In this document: positions 19,065-27,905 of the stretch, piece after piece
Numbering within the stretch: position 1 is the stretch's first letter
Layout: each line of letters begins with the position of its first letter
Source: CAXXOZ01 sp963676435
GTDB taxonomy: Bacteria; Bacillota; Clostridia; Lachnospirales; Lachnospiraceae
Assembly: GCA_963676435.2 (NCBI GenBank)
Contig: CAXXOZ010000021.1
Coordinates: 1-64,000, forward strand
DNA: 64,000 bases
Reading direction: 5' to 3'
Notes under the pieces: generated by a model
The model's database searches: none
What the model was told of the DNA's origin: nothing
Seen by the model: only the letters and a program-made list of their open reading frames with translations
Translations under genes and position numbers: made by a program

Positions 19065-20300
19065 TTGAAACCAAAAATTGACAAAAAACTTGCAAAAATA
19101 TGTATGTATATAATAATAACAGTTATCATAATTTATCTCGCAATTATGGTTATAAACTCTGTACCAGAAATATATCATGGAGTAATAGATGCTATAAAGT
19201 TCATCTTTAAACTTCTAAGACCATTAATTCTAGGTGGAGTATTTGCATATATTCTATACCCTGCCACTAAAAAAATAGAAACATTTCTATTAACACGAAA
19301 AAAAATTAAAATAAAATGGCCTAAACTATGTCGAGTTATAGGTATTGTTATTTCCTATATAATAATACTGGGTATTTTAACAGGATTAATAGTAGGTATC
19401 TATTTCATGATTGGTGGACAGCTATCACAAAACACCAATATAGAAAAAATCATTGCATATATAACAGATTATTTCAGCAACAATACTTTTGATGAAGCTG
19501 GCATTAAAAATCAGATAAACTCACTAAACATACCTTTTCTAGAATATTTTGATGATGCAGTAGTAGATGCTATAGCATGGTTACAAGCCTTCATTTCAAA
19601 TACTATTACATCTATAGCTACAAACATAGCAGATATAGGCTCACAAATTTTCTCAATCTTTATAGCTTTTATTTTAAGTATTTATTTGTTATATGATTCA
19701 AATTACTTTTTAACAATATGGAAAAAATTCTTTTTCTTAATATTTAGAAATTCAAAACTAGGAAAAAAAATCAGTATTGGTCTTTCAACAATAAACAAAA
19801 CCTTTTCAGAATATATTAGAGGTCAATTGATTGAAGCAATATTGGTTGCTATTTTAACTACTATCGCTCTGATGATAGTTGGAATAGACTTTGCACTTAT
19901 AATAGGTATTATCTCAGGAATTTTCAATTTAATACCTTATATCGGGCCAATAATCGGAACTGCCCTTGCTGCAATAGTCGCTATACTGGATGGAAGTTTA
20001 TGGAAAATGTTATGGGCTATTGTGGCTATGATAATAGTTCAACAACTAGATTCAAATATATTTGCTCCAAAAATAGTTGGTGATAATGTAGGTCTGCATC
20101 CTGTATTTATTATGATTGGTATTATCGCTGGAGGAAGTTTATATGGATTTGCAGGAATGTTATTAGCTGTTCCTGTACTGGCTTCAGCAAAGAAAATTCT
20201 TGCAATGTGGTACAAAAATAATATACAAGCAGCATATAATCAGAGTCAAAACAACAGTTGTCAGGATAAGGATATAAAAGAAGATGGAAAAGAAAAATAA
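19065..20300 (+). CDS. AI-2E family transporter (TqsA/YdiK type)
   Basis: 411-residue polytopic membrane protein, about eight transmembrane segments, of the former UPF0118 family. Landmarks are the N-terminal RPLILGGVFAYILYPATKKI, the central NTITSIATNI region, and the C-terminal NLIPYIGPIIGTALAAIVA and QQLDSNIFAPKIVGD motifs. Members export varied small molecules (AI-2 in TqsA, Na+ or K+ in others), so the substrate is unknown. The best start is TTG 19065; AAGGATG lies about 12 bases before it. Its end overlaps the nuclease gene by 17 bases. Confidence 0.88.
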   Translation: MKPKIDKKLAKICMYIIITVIIIYLAIMVINSVPEIYHGVIDAIKFIFKLLRPLILGGVFAYILYPATKKIETFLLTRKKIKIKWPKLCRVIGIVISYIIILGILTGLIVGIYFMIGGQLSQNTNIEKIIAYITDYFSNNTFDEAGIKNQINSLNIPFLEYFDDAVVDAIAWLQAFISNTITSIATNIADIGSQIFSIFIAFILSIYLLYDSNYFLTIWKKFFFLIFRNSKLGKKISIGLSTINKTFSEYIRGQLIEAILVAILTTIALMIVGIDFALIIGIISGIFNLIPYIGPIIGTALAAIVAILDGSLWKMLWAIVAMIIVQQLDSNIFAPKIVGDNVGLHPVFIMIGIIAGGSLYGFAGMLLAVPVLASAKKILAMWYKNNIQAAYNQSQNNSCQDKDIKEDGKEK

Positions 20301-20862
20301 CATATACTCTTCACTATCTCCAAAAAAAATTGTAATACTTTTAATAGTCTTAATATTAATAATAATTATAGCCATTAGCTGCTTTGGGAAAAATGATAAA
20401 ACTGAGACAAATACAATAAGCCCTGAAGTTTTTAAAGAGGCTACTGTAGTAAAGATTGTTGATGGTGATACCATATGGATAGATGGAGAAGATGGAAATG
20501 ACAAGGTAAGGCTTATAGGAATAGATGCCCCTGAAATTGATTATTATTCAAGTGAAAAAACAGACGGTGACCTTTCATCTGAATTTCTCGAATCCATTCT
20601 TACTGAAGGTCAAACCGTTTACCTTCAAGCTGATGTATCCGACGATGATAGCTATAACCGTCTGCTAAGATATATTTGGACTGAAATCCCAACCGACAAA
20701 GACAATGAGGACGAAATCAGTACAAAGATGCTTAATGCTATTATTCTTATAAATGGCTATGCAAAAGCTATAGCCTTTGAGCCTGATACTAGATATTCAG
20801 ATCTTTTCGATAAATTACAAACACAGGCCGAACAAGAAAAATCCGGACTATGGAGGGATTAA
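20284..20862 (+). CDS. Membrane-anchored thermonuclease-like protein (SNase domain)
   Basis: 192-residue protein with one N-terminal transmembrane or signal segment (~15-33) and a staphylococcal-nuclease OB fold (~48-190). Active-site residues can be lined up: VDGDTI (Asp62), VRLIGIDAPE (Arg76, Asp81, Glu84) and the second arginine in DSYNRLLRYIW. It therefore looks catalytically intact and acts outside the cytoplasm on DNA/RNA, probably scavenging. It overlaps the AI-2E family gene upstream (shared transcript) and converges with the HAD-GNAT gene, overlapping by 4 bases. Confidence 0.9.
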   Translation: MEKKNNIYSSLSPKKIVILLIVLILIIIIAISCFGKNDKTETNTISPEVFKEATVVKIVDGDTIWIDGEDGNDKVRLIGIDAPEIDYYSSEKTDGDLSSEFLESILTEGQTVYLQADVSDDDSYNRLLRYIWTEIPTDKDNEDEISTKMLNAIILINGYAKAIAFEPDTRYSDLFDKLQTQAEQEKSGLWRD

Positions 20863-22034
20863 AGAATTAACTCATAATGAGAATATGTAACATTGTCTGC
20901 ATTTGCTTTTCCAATATAATCAAATCCTAATTTTTCTGCGAAACTTGTTCCTGCTTTATTTTCTTCAAGACAGAAACAATTCAATTTCGTAAGATCAAGC
21001 TTTTTCTTTGCAAAATCAATTATGGCTATGCATGCTTCTGTTGCATAGCCTTTATTTTGGAATTTTTCACCGATTAAGTAACCAATTTCAACTTCGTTTT
21101 CATTCCCAATAGTTCTGTTGCTAAGCCCAGCTCTTCCAATTAATTTTCCTGATTTCTTATGTATTACAACCCATAAACCATATCCATAAAATTTGTACTG
21201 ATTTTTTATATAATTTTGAGTAAACTCTTTTTCTTTTTCAAAATCCAAAAGATTATCTGTATATCTGCTAATAGACTCATCTTTATATATTTCAAACATC
21301 TCTTCAAGATCGTCCATCTTTATTTCTCTAATTATTAAATTCCTTGTCTCCATTACTGTCCAAGCTTCTTCTCTACTGTGACAATAAACCATTTCTAAAA
21401 AATTGGTATCTATTTCTTCAAAACCTTCTACTAGATAATCAGCACTGCTTAAATCCTGATCTCCCGAATCTGGATTAATAAACCCTACACAAACCATACC
21501 TGCAGCCTTAGCTGCCCTAACACCATTTTTAGAGTCTTCAATAACTAAACATTCTTCAGGTTTTACGCCTAGCTTTTTTGCGGCTTCTAAAAATATATCA
21601 GGTGCTGGTTTGGGATTTTCAAAAAACTGTCCACTTAAAATTTCTTTAAAATATTTTCTAACTCCAATTGCACTAGTAGCTCTTTCAATGTAATCATAGG
21701 GAGATGAAGATGCTACTGCAAGAGGATAACCATTTTCATAAATATTTTTGACTAGGTTTTTTACTCCTGGTATTTCTATAAATCCAGTTTCTGACAGAAT
21801 TTTTTCCTTTTCAACATCTGCCATTTCTATAAGTTCAGCTCTTGATTTTGTTAGTTTATATTCTTTTATTAGTTCGTCCCAAATATGATATAAGGTGGTC
21901 CCTATAAATTGTTTATAAAAATCATATGAAAGTTCTACATTGAATTTTTTAAGAACATTTACATCAGTTTCAAAATGGATGGGTTCGCTGTTAATCAGCA
22001 CCCCATCCATATCAAAAATAATTGCTTTTAACAT
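20859..22034 (-). CDS. HAD hydrolase - GNAT acetyltransferase fusion
   Basis: 391-residue two-domain enzyme. Residues 1-~220 are a beta-phosphoglucomutase-like HAD phosphatase: motif I FDMDGVLINSE (Asp8, Asp10), motif II ASSSPY, motif III KPAPDIF, motif IV VIEDSKNG. Residues ~228-391 are a RimJ/RimL-type GNAT: TRNLIIREI start, EIGYLIGEKF, acetyl-CoA loop QNKGYATEA, and the final AEKLGFDYIGKA. Both active sites look intact. Substrates are unknown; a sugar phosphate and an amine are plausible. Overlaps the cyclophilin gene upstream by 7 bases. Confidence 0.85.
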   Translation of the reverse strand: MLKAIIFDMDGVLINSEPIHFETDVNVLKKFNVELSYDFYKQFIGTTLYHIWDELIKEYKLTKSRAELIEMADVEKEKILSETGFIEIPGVKNLVKNIYENGYPLAVASSSPYDYIERATSAIGVRKYFKEILSGQFFENPKPAPDIFLEAAKKLGVKPEECLVIEDSKNGVRAAKAAGMVCVGFINPDSGDQDLSSADYLVEGFEEIDTNFLEMVYCHSREEAWTVMETRNLIIREIKMDDLEEMFEIYKDESISRYTDNLLDFEKEKEFTQNYIKNQYKFYGYGLWVVIHKKSGKLIGRAGLSNRTIGNENEVEIGYLIGEKFQNKGYATEACIAIIDFAKKKLDLTKLNCFCLEENKAGTSFAEKLGFDYIGKANADNVTYSHYELIL

Positions 22035-22549
22035 TTTTCTGGCTCCGGATAATCAACACCAAAAGTATCAACTGTAACTTTTTTAATTTTCACTTCTTCT
22101 ACAGGTCTATCAGAATAATCAGTCTTAGAACAAGCAATTTTATCAACTGCCTCTATACCTTCTATAACTTTTCCAAATGCTGCATATTGGCCGTCAAGGT
22201 GTGGTGATTTTTCGTGCATAATAAAAAACTGAGATCCACCAGAATCAGGATGGGCAGCTCTCGCCATTGATAAAACACCTTTATCATGAACTATATCATT
22301 ATCTACACCATTAATTTTAAATTCTCCTTTAATAGCATAACCTGGTCCACCCATACCGCTACCTTCTGGGCATCCTCCCTGTATCATAAAGCTTTGAATT
22401 ACTCTATGAAATATAAGGCCATCATAATAGCCTTTATTAATTAGGCTAACGAAATTATTTACTGTATTAGGAGCAGCTTCTGGGTAAAGTTCTGCTTTTA
22501 TTACATCTCCGTTTTCTAACTCAAATGTTACTAATGGTTTATCTGACAT
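22028..22549 (-). CDS. Cyclophilin-type peptidyl-prolyl cis-trans isomerase
   Basis: 173-residue cytoplasmic cyclophilin (no signal peptide) catalysing prolyl isomerisation. The catalytic segment LIFHRVIQSFMIQGGCPEGS carries the active arginine, and SMARAAHPDSGGSQFFIM and LDGQYAAFGKVIEG complete the binding groove. Length is typical. It is first in a two-gene unit with the HAD-GNAT fusion, overlapping by 7 bases, and has a good sigma-A promoter 35-65 bases upstream. Confidence 0.95.
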   Translation of the reverse strand: MSDKPLVTFELENGDVIKAELYPEAAPNTVNNFVSLINKGYYDGLIFHRVIQSFMIQGGCPEGSGMGGPGYAIKGEFKINGVDNDIVHDKGVLSMARAAHPDSGGSQFFIMHEKSPHLDGQYAAFGKVIEGIEAVDKIACSKTDYSDRPVEEVKIKKVTVDTFGVDYPEPEKC

Positions 22550-22583
22550 ATCTTTGTCTCCTTTAAATTTAATTTATATATAT

Positions 22584-22612
22584 ATATTAATAAATAACTT
22601 AAATATAGTCAA
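22584..22612 (-). promoter_or_regulatory. Sigma-A promoter of the cyclophilin operon
   Basis: Minus strand: TTGACT (22607-22612), 17-base spacer, TAATAT (22584-22589), about 35 bases before the cyclophilin ATG, which has AAAGGAG. Confidence 0.7.
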
Positions 22613-22810
22613 GAAATAGAAATAATAGAATATTTAGATTAATTTGTTGCTTTTCTCTGAATATTCTGATTTGTTAACATATTGTTCAAATAATTTTAAA
22701 CTAACTTTTACAATATACTCACTTTTTCTTAATTCTTACTATATATAATCAAGATAGTTAAAAAATTATATTGTGGATTAATACCATGATAAAACTTTTT
22801 TTCATAATAC

Positions 22811-22838
22811 GAGTAATACCCCTCCCCCGGGTATACTC
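22811..22838. promoter_or_regulatory. CsoR-like GC-rich palindrome of unknown use
   Basis: GAGTAATACCC and GGGTATACTC arms flank a C-rich centre; the core ATACCCCTCCCCCGGGTAT is at 22816-22834. It resembles ATACCC-x-GGGTAT operators of CsoR-type copper sensors. On the minus strand a TATAAT and a GGGAGG lie just before it. The rest of the 347-base gap 22550-22896 holds only the cyclophilin promoter and the phoR-end hairpin. Confidence 0.35.
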
Positions 22839-22881
22839 ACCTCCCTTTTTATTATACAATACACTAAACAAAAACCGGAAG

Positions 22882-22908
22882 AAAGACGCATCCCCCTTAT
22901 GCGTCTTT
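22882..22908. terminator. Hairpin at the phoR 3' end
   Basis: AAAGACGCAT / ATGCGTCTTT stem with a 7-base loop; the phoR stop codon lies inside it. The T-run is best on the plus strand, weaker (TCTTTCTT) on the minus strand that phoR uses. Confidence 0.6.
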
Positions 22909-24120
22909 TTTCTGTTCAAATATAATTTTTATTTTTGTTCCAAAGCCTTCCTTACTGTCTAGTTCTATTCTTCCATCGTGAGCTGCAACTGCATGTTTTA
23001 CAATGGAAAGTCCTAATCCTGTGCCTCCTGTAGCCTTTGAGTGGCTTTTATCAACTCTGAAAAATCTTTCAAATATCCTATCCTGATATTTCTTTTTGAT
23101 TCCTATCCCTGTGTCTTCAACAGTCATTATTACCCTACTGTTTTCTTTTTTTACATTTATATCGACTTTGCCGTTGTCTATATTATACCTAATAGCGTTG
23201 TCTAATAGATTATAGACTACTTCATATATCATTGAAGTCTTGCCTGTTATAAATGCATTTTCTCCAGTTATATTCAACTTTATGTTTCTATTTAAAGCGC
23301 TGTCATTAAGTATTTCAACACACTCTTTAGCCATTTCAAATAGGTTTATTCTATCCGCTTCTATTATTATACTTTTTTCGTCTAATTCTGATATTTTAAT
23401 AATATCATTAATAAGGTTTAAAAGTCTGTCTGATTCTTTTCTTATTTTTTCAGCAAATATCGGTATGTCCTCTTCTTTGGCCATATCCTGTTCAATCAAC
23501 TGGGCGTAACCAGAAATTGAAGTCAATGGGGTTTTTAACTCGTGAGAAACATTAGCACTAAACTCCTGCCTCATTTTATAATTGTCTTTAGCCATATTTT
23601 CTATAGGTTTAGCCAAATTTTTATTTGAAAAATATATTATAATAAATGCTATTATCAATAAAACTATTACAAGCAATAAAATAACTTCGAGGAAATACGT
23701 AAAAAAGGCCATAATGCTTTGTGCATCTCTTGAAACGCGTAATATATTTCCGTTTTCTAATAGAACTGCATAATAATAAGTTGTTTTATTAATTGTATCA
23801 GAATGTCTAATCGCAGTTCCTATGCCGTCTTTAGTTGCCTCAATGACTTCTGGCCTGTCAGCATGATTGTCCATTTTTTCAATTTGAGCAGCACTGTCAT
23901 AAACAACATTACCATCAAAGTCTATGTAGGTAACTCTTATTTCTTCATTTTCCCACTCTTCATAATTATCCTGTGAAATTATTACATTAGAAAATATCTC
24001 TAGATCTGATATAACTTGCTTTTTATAAGTTGTATAAAAAACAAATAGAAGTATCGCCATAGTTATGATTATTGATACTGCACTTACTAGATAAAATCTT
24101 GTATTAATCTTATTTTTCAT
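22897..24120 (-). CDS. phoR: PhoR-type sensor histidine kinase
   Basis: 407-residue membrane kinase sensing phosphate limitation through the Pst/PhoU complex. Two transmembrane segments (~10-30 and ~135-165) enclose an extracytoplasmic domain. HisKA has FSANVSHELKTPLTSISGYA (phospho-His in HELKTP). The ATPase domain has the N box (YNLLDNAIRYN), DTGIGI and GTGLGLSIVKH. It follows phoP by 3 bases and is last in the pst-pho operon, which supports phosphate signalling over other PhoR-like kinases. Confidence 0.92.
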   Translation of the reverse strand: MKNKINTRFYLVSAVSIIITMAILLFVFYTTYKKQVISDLEIFSNVIISQDNYEEWENEEIRVTYIDFDGNVVYDSAAQIEKMDNHADRPEVIEATKDGIGTAIRHSDTINKTTYYYAVLLENGNILRVSRDAQSIMAFFTYFLEVILLLVIVLLIIAFIIIYFSNKNLAKPIENMAKDNYKMRQEFSANVSHELKTPLTSISGYAQLIEQDMAKEEDIPIFAEKIRKESDRLLNLINDIIKISELDEKSIIIEADRINLFEMAKECVEILNDSALNRNIKLNITGENAFITGKTSMIYEVVYNLLDNAIRYNIDNGKVDINVKKENSRVIMTVEDTGIGIKKKYQDRIFERFFRVDKSHSKATGGTGLGLSIVKHAVAAHDGRIELDSKEGFGTKIKIIFEQKKDA

Positions 24121-24123
24121 TAA

Positions 24124-24798
24124 TTAGTCCCCAATTTTATAACCAACATTTCTAATAGTTTTTATAGCATCACCCTGTGATCCAAGCTTTTGCCTCAATG
24201 TTTTTATATGCATGTCTACTGTCCTGCTTTCTCCTGCAAAATCAAATCCCCAGACATTTTCCATTATCTTATCTCTTGACAAAACAATATCTTTATTTCT
24301 TAATAAATATCTTAATAGTTCATATTCTTTATAAGTCAAAACACATTCCTTACTAGCCACCTCAACCTTATGTTTGCTGTCATACATGGCAATCTTGTCA
24401 TAAACCAAAACCTTTGATTCGTTATCTGGTTTTGAAGTTCTTCTTAATAAAGCCTTAACCCTTGATATTAATTCTAGATTCCCAAAAGGTTTTGTCACAT
24501 AATCATCAGCCCCAGAATCAAGTCCCTTTACCATATCAATTTCAGATGCCTTAGCTGTAATCATAATAACTGGAACATTTTTAGTGGAATCTTGTTTTCT
24601 AAGAATCTTTAACACTCCTATTCCATCCTGACCAGGTAGCATAATATCAAGAAGAATCAAATCAGGAACTTGTTTTTCACATTCTTTTAAGAAGGTTTCT
24701 CCTTCCGGAAAAACCTTCGTTTCATAACCACTATTATTTAAAATATAGCTTTCAATTTCACTTATATTCTCATCATCTTCAACAATATATATCAACAT
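24124..24798 (-). CDS. phoP: PhoP-type response regulator (OmpR family)
   Basis: 224-residue regulator: receiver domain (~1-118; phosphorylated Asp in LILLDIMLPGQDG, switch Lys in VTKPFG) and OmpR winged HTH (~130-224, LTYKEYELLRYLLRNKDIVL, VDMHIKTLRQKLG). Activated PhoP should bind the direct repeats found upstream of pstS. Placed between phoU (9-base gap) and phoR. Confidence 0.93.
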   Translation of the reverse strand: MLIYIVEDDENISEIESYILNNSGYETKVFPEGETFLKECEKQVPDLILLDIMLPGQDGIGVLKILRKQDSTKNVPVIMITAKASEIDMVKGLDSGADDYVTKPFGNLELISRVKALLRRTSKPDNESKVLVYDKIAMYDSKHKVEVASKECVLTYKEYELLRYLLRNKDIVLSRDKIMENVWGFDFAGESRTVDMHIKTLRQKLGSQGDAIKTIRNVGYKIGD

Positions 24799-24807
24799 AA
24801 TGACTCC

Positions 24808-25446
24808 TTAAACTCTTCCTTCAAGGGAAAATATAACCCACTCAGCAATATTTGTAGCATGATCTCCAATTCTTTCTAAATATTTGGCTATCATCAAAAT
24901 GTCTGCCGCCTGTTCACTGTGTGCAATATTTTCTCTAATTATCTCAATAACATCTGCTCTAACGATTAAAAATAGATCATCAACCACATCATCATATTCA
25001 ATTACCGATTCAGCCAGCTTTAAATCCGCATTTACATAGGCCTCTATAGCATCTTTAACCATTTTTGTAGTAGCTTTCGCCATTTTAGGAATATCAACTA
25101 ATTCTTTAACATATTCTTCGTCGCTTAAAGATATTACTATTTCAGATATATCTGCTGCCTGGTCTCCAATTCTTTCCATATCTGTAATCATTTTTAATGC
25201 TGCTGAAATCTGTCTTAAGTCTTTTGCAACAGGATGTTGCTGTAGTAAAACTTTAAAGCAAAGTGCTTCTATTTCTTTTTCCTTATCATCTACTTCTTTA
25301 TCAAATTCAATTGATTTTTTTGCTGCTTCTTTGTCCTTTTTCATAAGAGCTTCAACAGCCATATCAATCGATTCCCTAACTAAAAGCCCCATTCTCGTTA
25401 GTTCTTCGTTAATTTCTTCTAATTCAAGATCAAGTCTATTCTTCAT
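24808..25446 (-). CDS. phoU: Phosphate signalling regulator PhoU
   Basis: 212-residue helical protein with two PhoU repeats (~10-100 and ~115-205). Each carries the E/D-x3-D metal-binding pattern (for example MITDMERIGDQAADISEIV and IAKYLERIGDHATNIAEWV). It restrains PhoR when phosphate is plentiful through PstB. The frame is open to 25530, but ATG 25446 is chosen. It has GGGAGG at proper distance, begins MKNRLDLELEEIN like homologues, and starts one base after the pstB stop. Confidence 0.95.
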   Translation of the reverse strand: MKNRLDLELEEINEELTRMGLLVRESIDMAVEALMKKDKEAAKKSIEFDKEVDDKEKEIEALCFKVLLQQHPVAKDLRQISAALKMITDMERIGDQAADISEIVISLSDEEYVKELVDIPKMAKATTKMVKDAIEAYVNADLKLAESVIEYDDVVDDLFLIVRADVIEIIRENIAHSEQAADILMIAKYLERIGDHATNIAEWVIFSLEGRV

Positions 25447-25447
25447 A

Positions 25448-26197
25448 TCAACCAAACCTCCCTGTAATATAGTCTTCTGTTCTCTTGTCTTTTGGCATAG
25501 AAAACAGTTGTTCCGTATCATTGTATTCAATTATCTCACCCATTAAAAAGAAGGCTGTTTTGTCTGAAATTCTAGTGGCCTGCTGCATATTATGAGTTAC
25601 CATAACTATAGTATAATCGTTTTTGAGTTCCAGTGCAAGAGACTCGATTTTTGATGTAGAAATCGGATCCAGCGCTGATGTTGGTTCATCCATTAGAATA
25701 ACTTCCGGCTTCACAGCAAGAGCTCTGGCGATACAAAGTCTTTGCTGCTGTCCACCTGAAATTCCAAGTGCACTTTTTTTAAGTCTGTCTTTCATTTCAT
25801 CCCAGATAGCAGCATCTCTTAAAGCTTTTTCAACGATATCATCTAATTGACTTTTCTTACGAATACCGTGAGTTCTAGGACCATAAGCAACATTATCATA
25901 TATACTCATAGGAAATGGATTTGGTTTTTGAAAAACCATCCCTACTCTTTTTCTAAGAAGGTTTACATCCATATCTCCGTAAATATCTTCTCCATCCAAA
26001 AGCATTTCGCCTTCTATTTTACATCCTTCTACCAGATCATTCATTCTGTTTAATGTTTTTAATAATGTAGACTTACCACATCCTGACGGTCCGATAAATG
26101 CTGTGATTTCATTTTCCTTAACATCTAAATTTACATTTTTAAGAGCCTGAAAGTCTCCATAAAAAAGATTTAAATTATTTATATTCATTTTGTCCAT
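25448..26197 (-). CDS. pstB: Phosphate ABC transporter ATPase PstB
   Basis: 249-residue ABC ATPase energising phosphate import. Walker A GPSGCGKSTLLKTLNRMNDL, Q-loop FQKPNPFPMSIYDNVAYGPR, signature ISGGQQQRLCIARAL and Walker B VILMDEPTSALDPIST are hallmark PstB segments. Start overlaps the pstA stop by one base; phoU follows at once. Confidence 0.97.
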   Translation of the reverse strand: MDKMNINNLNLFYGDFQALKNVNLDVKENEITAFIGPSGCGKSTLLKTLNRMNDLVEGCKIEGEMLLDGEDIYGDMDVNLLRKRVGMVFQKPNPFPMSIYDNVAYGPRTHGIRKKSQLDDIVEKALRDAAIWDEMKDRLKKSALGISGGQQQRLCIARALAVKPEVILMDEPTSALDPISTSKIESLALELKNDYTIVMVTHNMQQATRISDKTAFFLMGEIIEYNDTEQLFSMPKDKRTEDYITGRFG

Positions 26198-27042
26198 TAC
26201 TGTGTTCCTCCTCTAGACAACCTTTTTGCTATTCTTCCTGAAAATAGATTTATTAATACTGCAATTACCAGTAATACAACTGCTGTAGCGTATGCTTCAT
26301 TTACATTTAATCCTTCGCTTGCCAGTAAGTATAAATGAACTGCTAATGTTCTACCTGAATCCATTGGATTAAATGCATACTGAGCTACCGTTCCAGCTGT
26401 ATATAGCAGTGCTGCTGACTCCCCTATTATTCTCCCAATAGAAAGTATAATACCTGATAAAATACCTGGCATTGCTGCTGGTAAAATTATCACGAAAACT
26501 GTTCTTAGCCTTCCTGCTCCCAGTCCGAAACTTCCTTCTCTATAACTATCTGTTACAGACTGTAAAGCTTCTTCTGTAGTTCTTAAAACTAACGGCAAGA
26601 CCATAATAGCTAATGTAAATGCTCCTGAAAGCATTGAATATCTCCATCCTAAGGCATTTGAAAAAAACAGCATTCCGAAAAGACCATAAACTATTGAAGG
26701 AATTCCAGATAATGTGTCAGCTGTAAGTCTGATATATTTAACCATTCTGTTTCCTCTTTTAGCATATTCAACTAAATATATAGCAGAAAAAACTCCAAAA
26801 GGAATGGCTATTATTAAAGCAAGAAAAATCATTAATATAGTATTTATAAGGGCCGGAATAAGAGAAACATTATCCGTTGTATATTCTAAAGAAAACAAAC
26901 TTAATTTAAGGTTTGGCACACCATTTATAAGTATATATCCGATTATAAATATCAGAATAATAAATGTAATAACTGCTGCTAAAATAACAAGTGCTCTTAA
27001 AAGAAAAGAAAAAGGACGTTTTTTAATATCTAATTTATTCAT
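26197..27042 (-). CDS. pstA: Phosphate ABC transporter permease PstA
   Basis: 281-residue inner-membrane permease with six transmembrane segments and the coupling-loop motif REGSFGLGAGRLRTVFVIILPAAMPG, split here as two adjacent pieces. Pairs with PstC. One-base overlaps on both sides (pstC stop/pstA start and pstA stop/pstB start) show tight translational coupling. Confidence 0.96.
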   Translation of the reverse strand: MNKLDIKKRPFSFLLRALVILAAVITFIILIFIIGYILINGVPNLKLSLFSLEYTTDNVSLIPALINTILMIFLALIIAIPFGVFSAIYLVEYAKRGNRMVKYIRLTADTLSGIPSIVYGLFGMLFFSNALGWRYSMLSGAFTLAIMVLPLVLRTTEEALQSVTDSYREGSFGLGAGRLRTVFVIILPAAMPGILSGIILSIGRIIGESAALLYTAGTVAQYAFNPMDSGRTLAVHLYLLASEGLNVNEAYATAVVLLVIAVLINLFSGRIAKRLSRGGTQ

Positions 27043-27905
27043 TATTGCCTATTCCCCTTTCCTCTTATTATTGCAAGAGTAGCATTGATTATTAAAATAA
27101 ATACAAACAATACAACTCCTGTTGCTATAAGTGCCTGTCTATGAAGTCCCGCTGCATACCCCATTTCCATAACAATGTGGGTAGTAAGGGTTCTTACACC
27201 ATCAAGTATCTCATCAGGTATTCTTGGCTGATTTCCAACTACCATTAAAACCGCCATGGTTTCTCCAATTGCTCGACCAATCCCAAGCACTATACCTGCA
27301 ATTATACCTGATTTAGCTGCAGGTATAAGTATTCTAAATACACTTCTTTCATGAGTGGCTCCTAAAGCAAGAGATCCTTCATAAAATGAATTGTCTACTG
27401 CTCTAATTGATGCTTCACTAACACTTATTATTGTAGGTAATATCATCATCCCAAGTAATATTGAAGCTGTCAAAATACTAAGGCCTGTACCTCCGAATGT
27501 GGATCTAATAAAAGGTACTAAAACTACCAGTCCAAAAAAACCATATACTACTGAAGGTATTCCTGCTAATAAGTTTACTGCTCCACTTAAAGGTTTATAT
27601 ATTTTCTTTGGACAAAATCTAGCCATAAACACAGCTGTTAATAAACCTATAGGAACACCAAATATTAAAGCTCCTATAGTTACGAATATACTACCAATAA
27701 TCATTGGCAATATACCATATGTAGCTGGCGTGTTATTAGGTTTCCATGATTCTCCTGTAAGGAAATCAAACAAACCAATTTCTTTCATTGCTGGTATTCC
27801 GTTTACAAATAAGAAAACGCAGATTAGCAGCACTGCGGCAATAGAGGCCAGTGCTGCTACAAAGAATACCACTTTCATGATTGATTCTTTGTTTATTCTT
27901 CCCAT
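27042..27905 (-). CDS. pstC: Phosphate ABC transporter permease PstC
   Basis: 287-residue inner-membrane permease, six transmembrane segments, coupling loop FYEGSLALGATHERSVFRIL. ATG 27905 has GGAG 9 bases upstream and lies 13 bases inside the pstS coding end, in another frame, so it is coupled to pstS. Ends one base inside pstA. Confidence 0.96.
   Translation of the reverse strand: MGRINKESIMKVVFFVAALASIAAVLLICVFLFVNGIPAMKEIGLFDFLTGESWKPNNTPATYGILPMIIGSIFVTIGALIFGVPIGLLTAVFMARFCPKKIYKPLSGAVNLLAGIPSVVYGFFGLVVLVPFIRSTFGGTGLSILTASILLGMMILPTIISVSEASIRAVDNSFYEGSLALGATHERSVFRILIPAAKSGIIAGIVLGIGRAIGETMAVLMVVGNQPRIPDEILDGVRTLTTHIVMEMGYAAGLHRQALIATGVVLFVFILIINATLAIIRGKGNRQ

Noticed and set aside
22771..22962. 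63-codon plus-strand frame across the phoR 3' end
   Set aside because: It runs antisense into phoR and through the terminator hairpin with no ribosome binding site.
25447..25530. Longer PhoU start
   Set aside because: It would overlap pstB by 83 bases; ATG 25446 has a better ribosome binding site and matches PhoU homologues.
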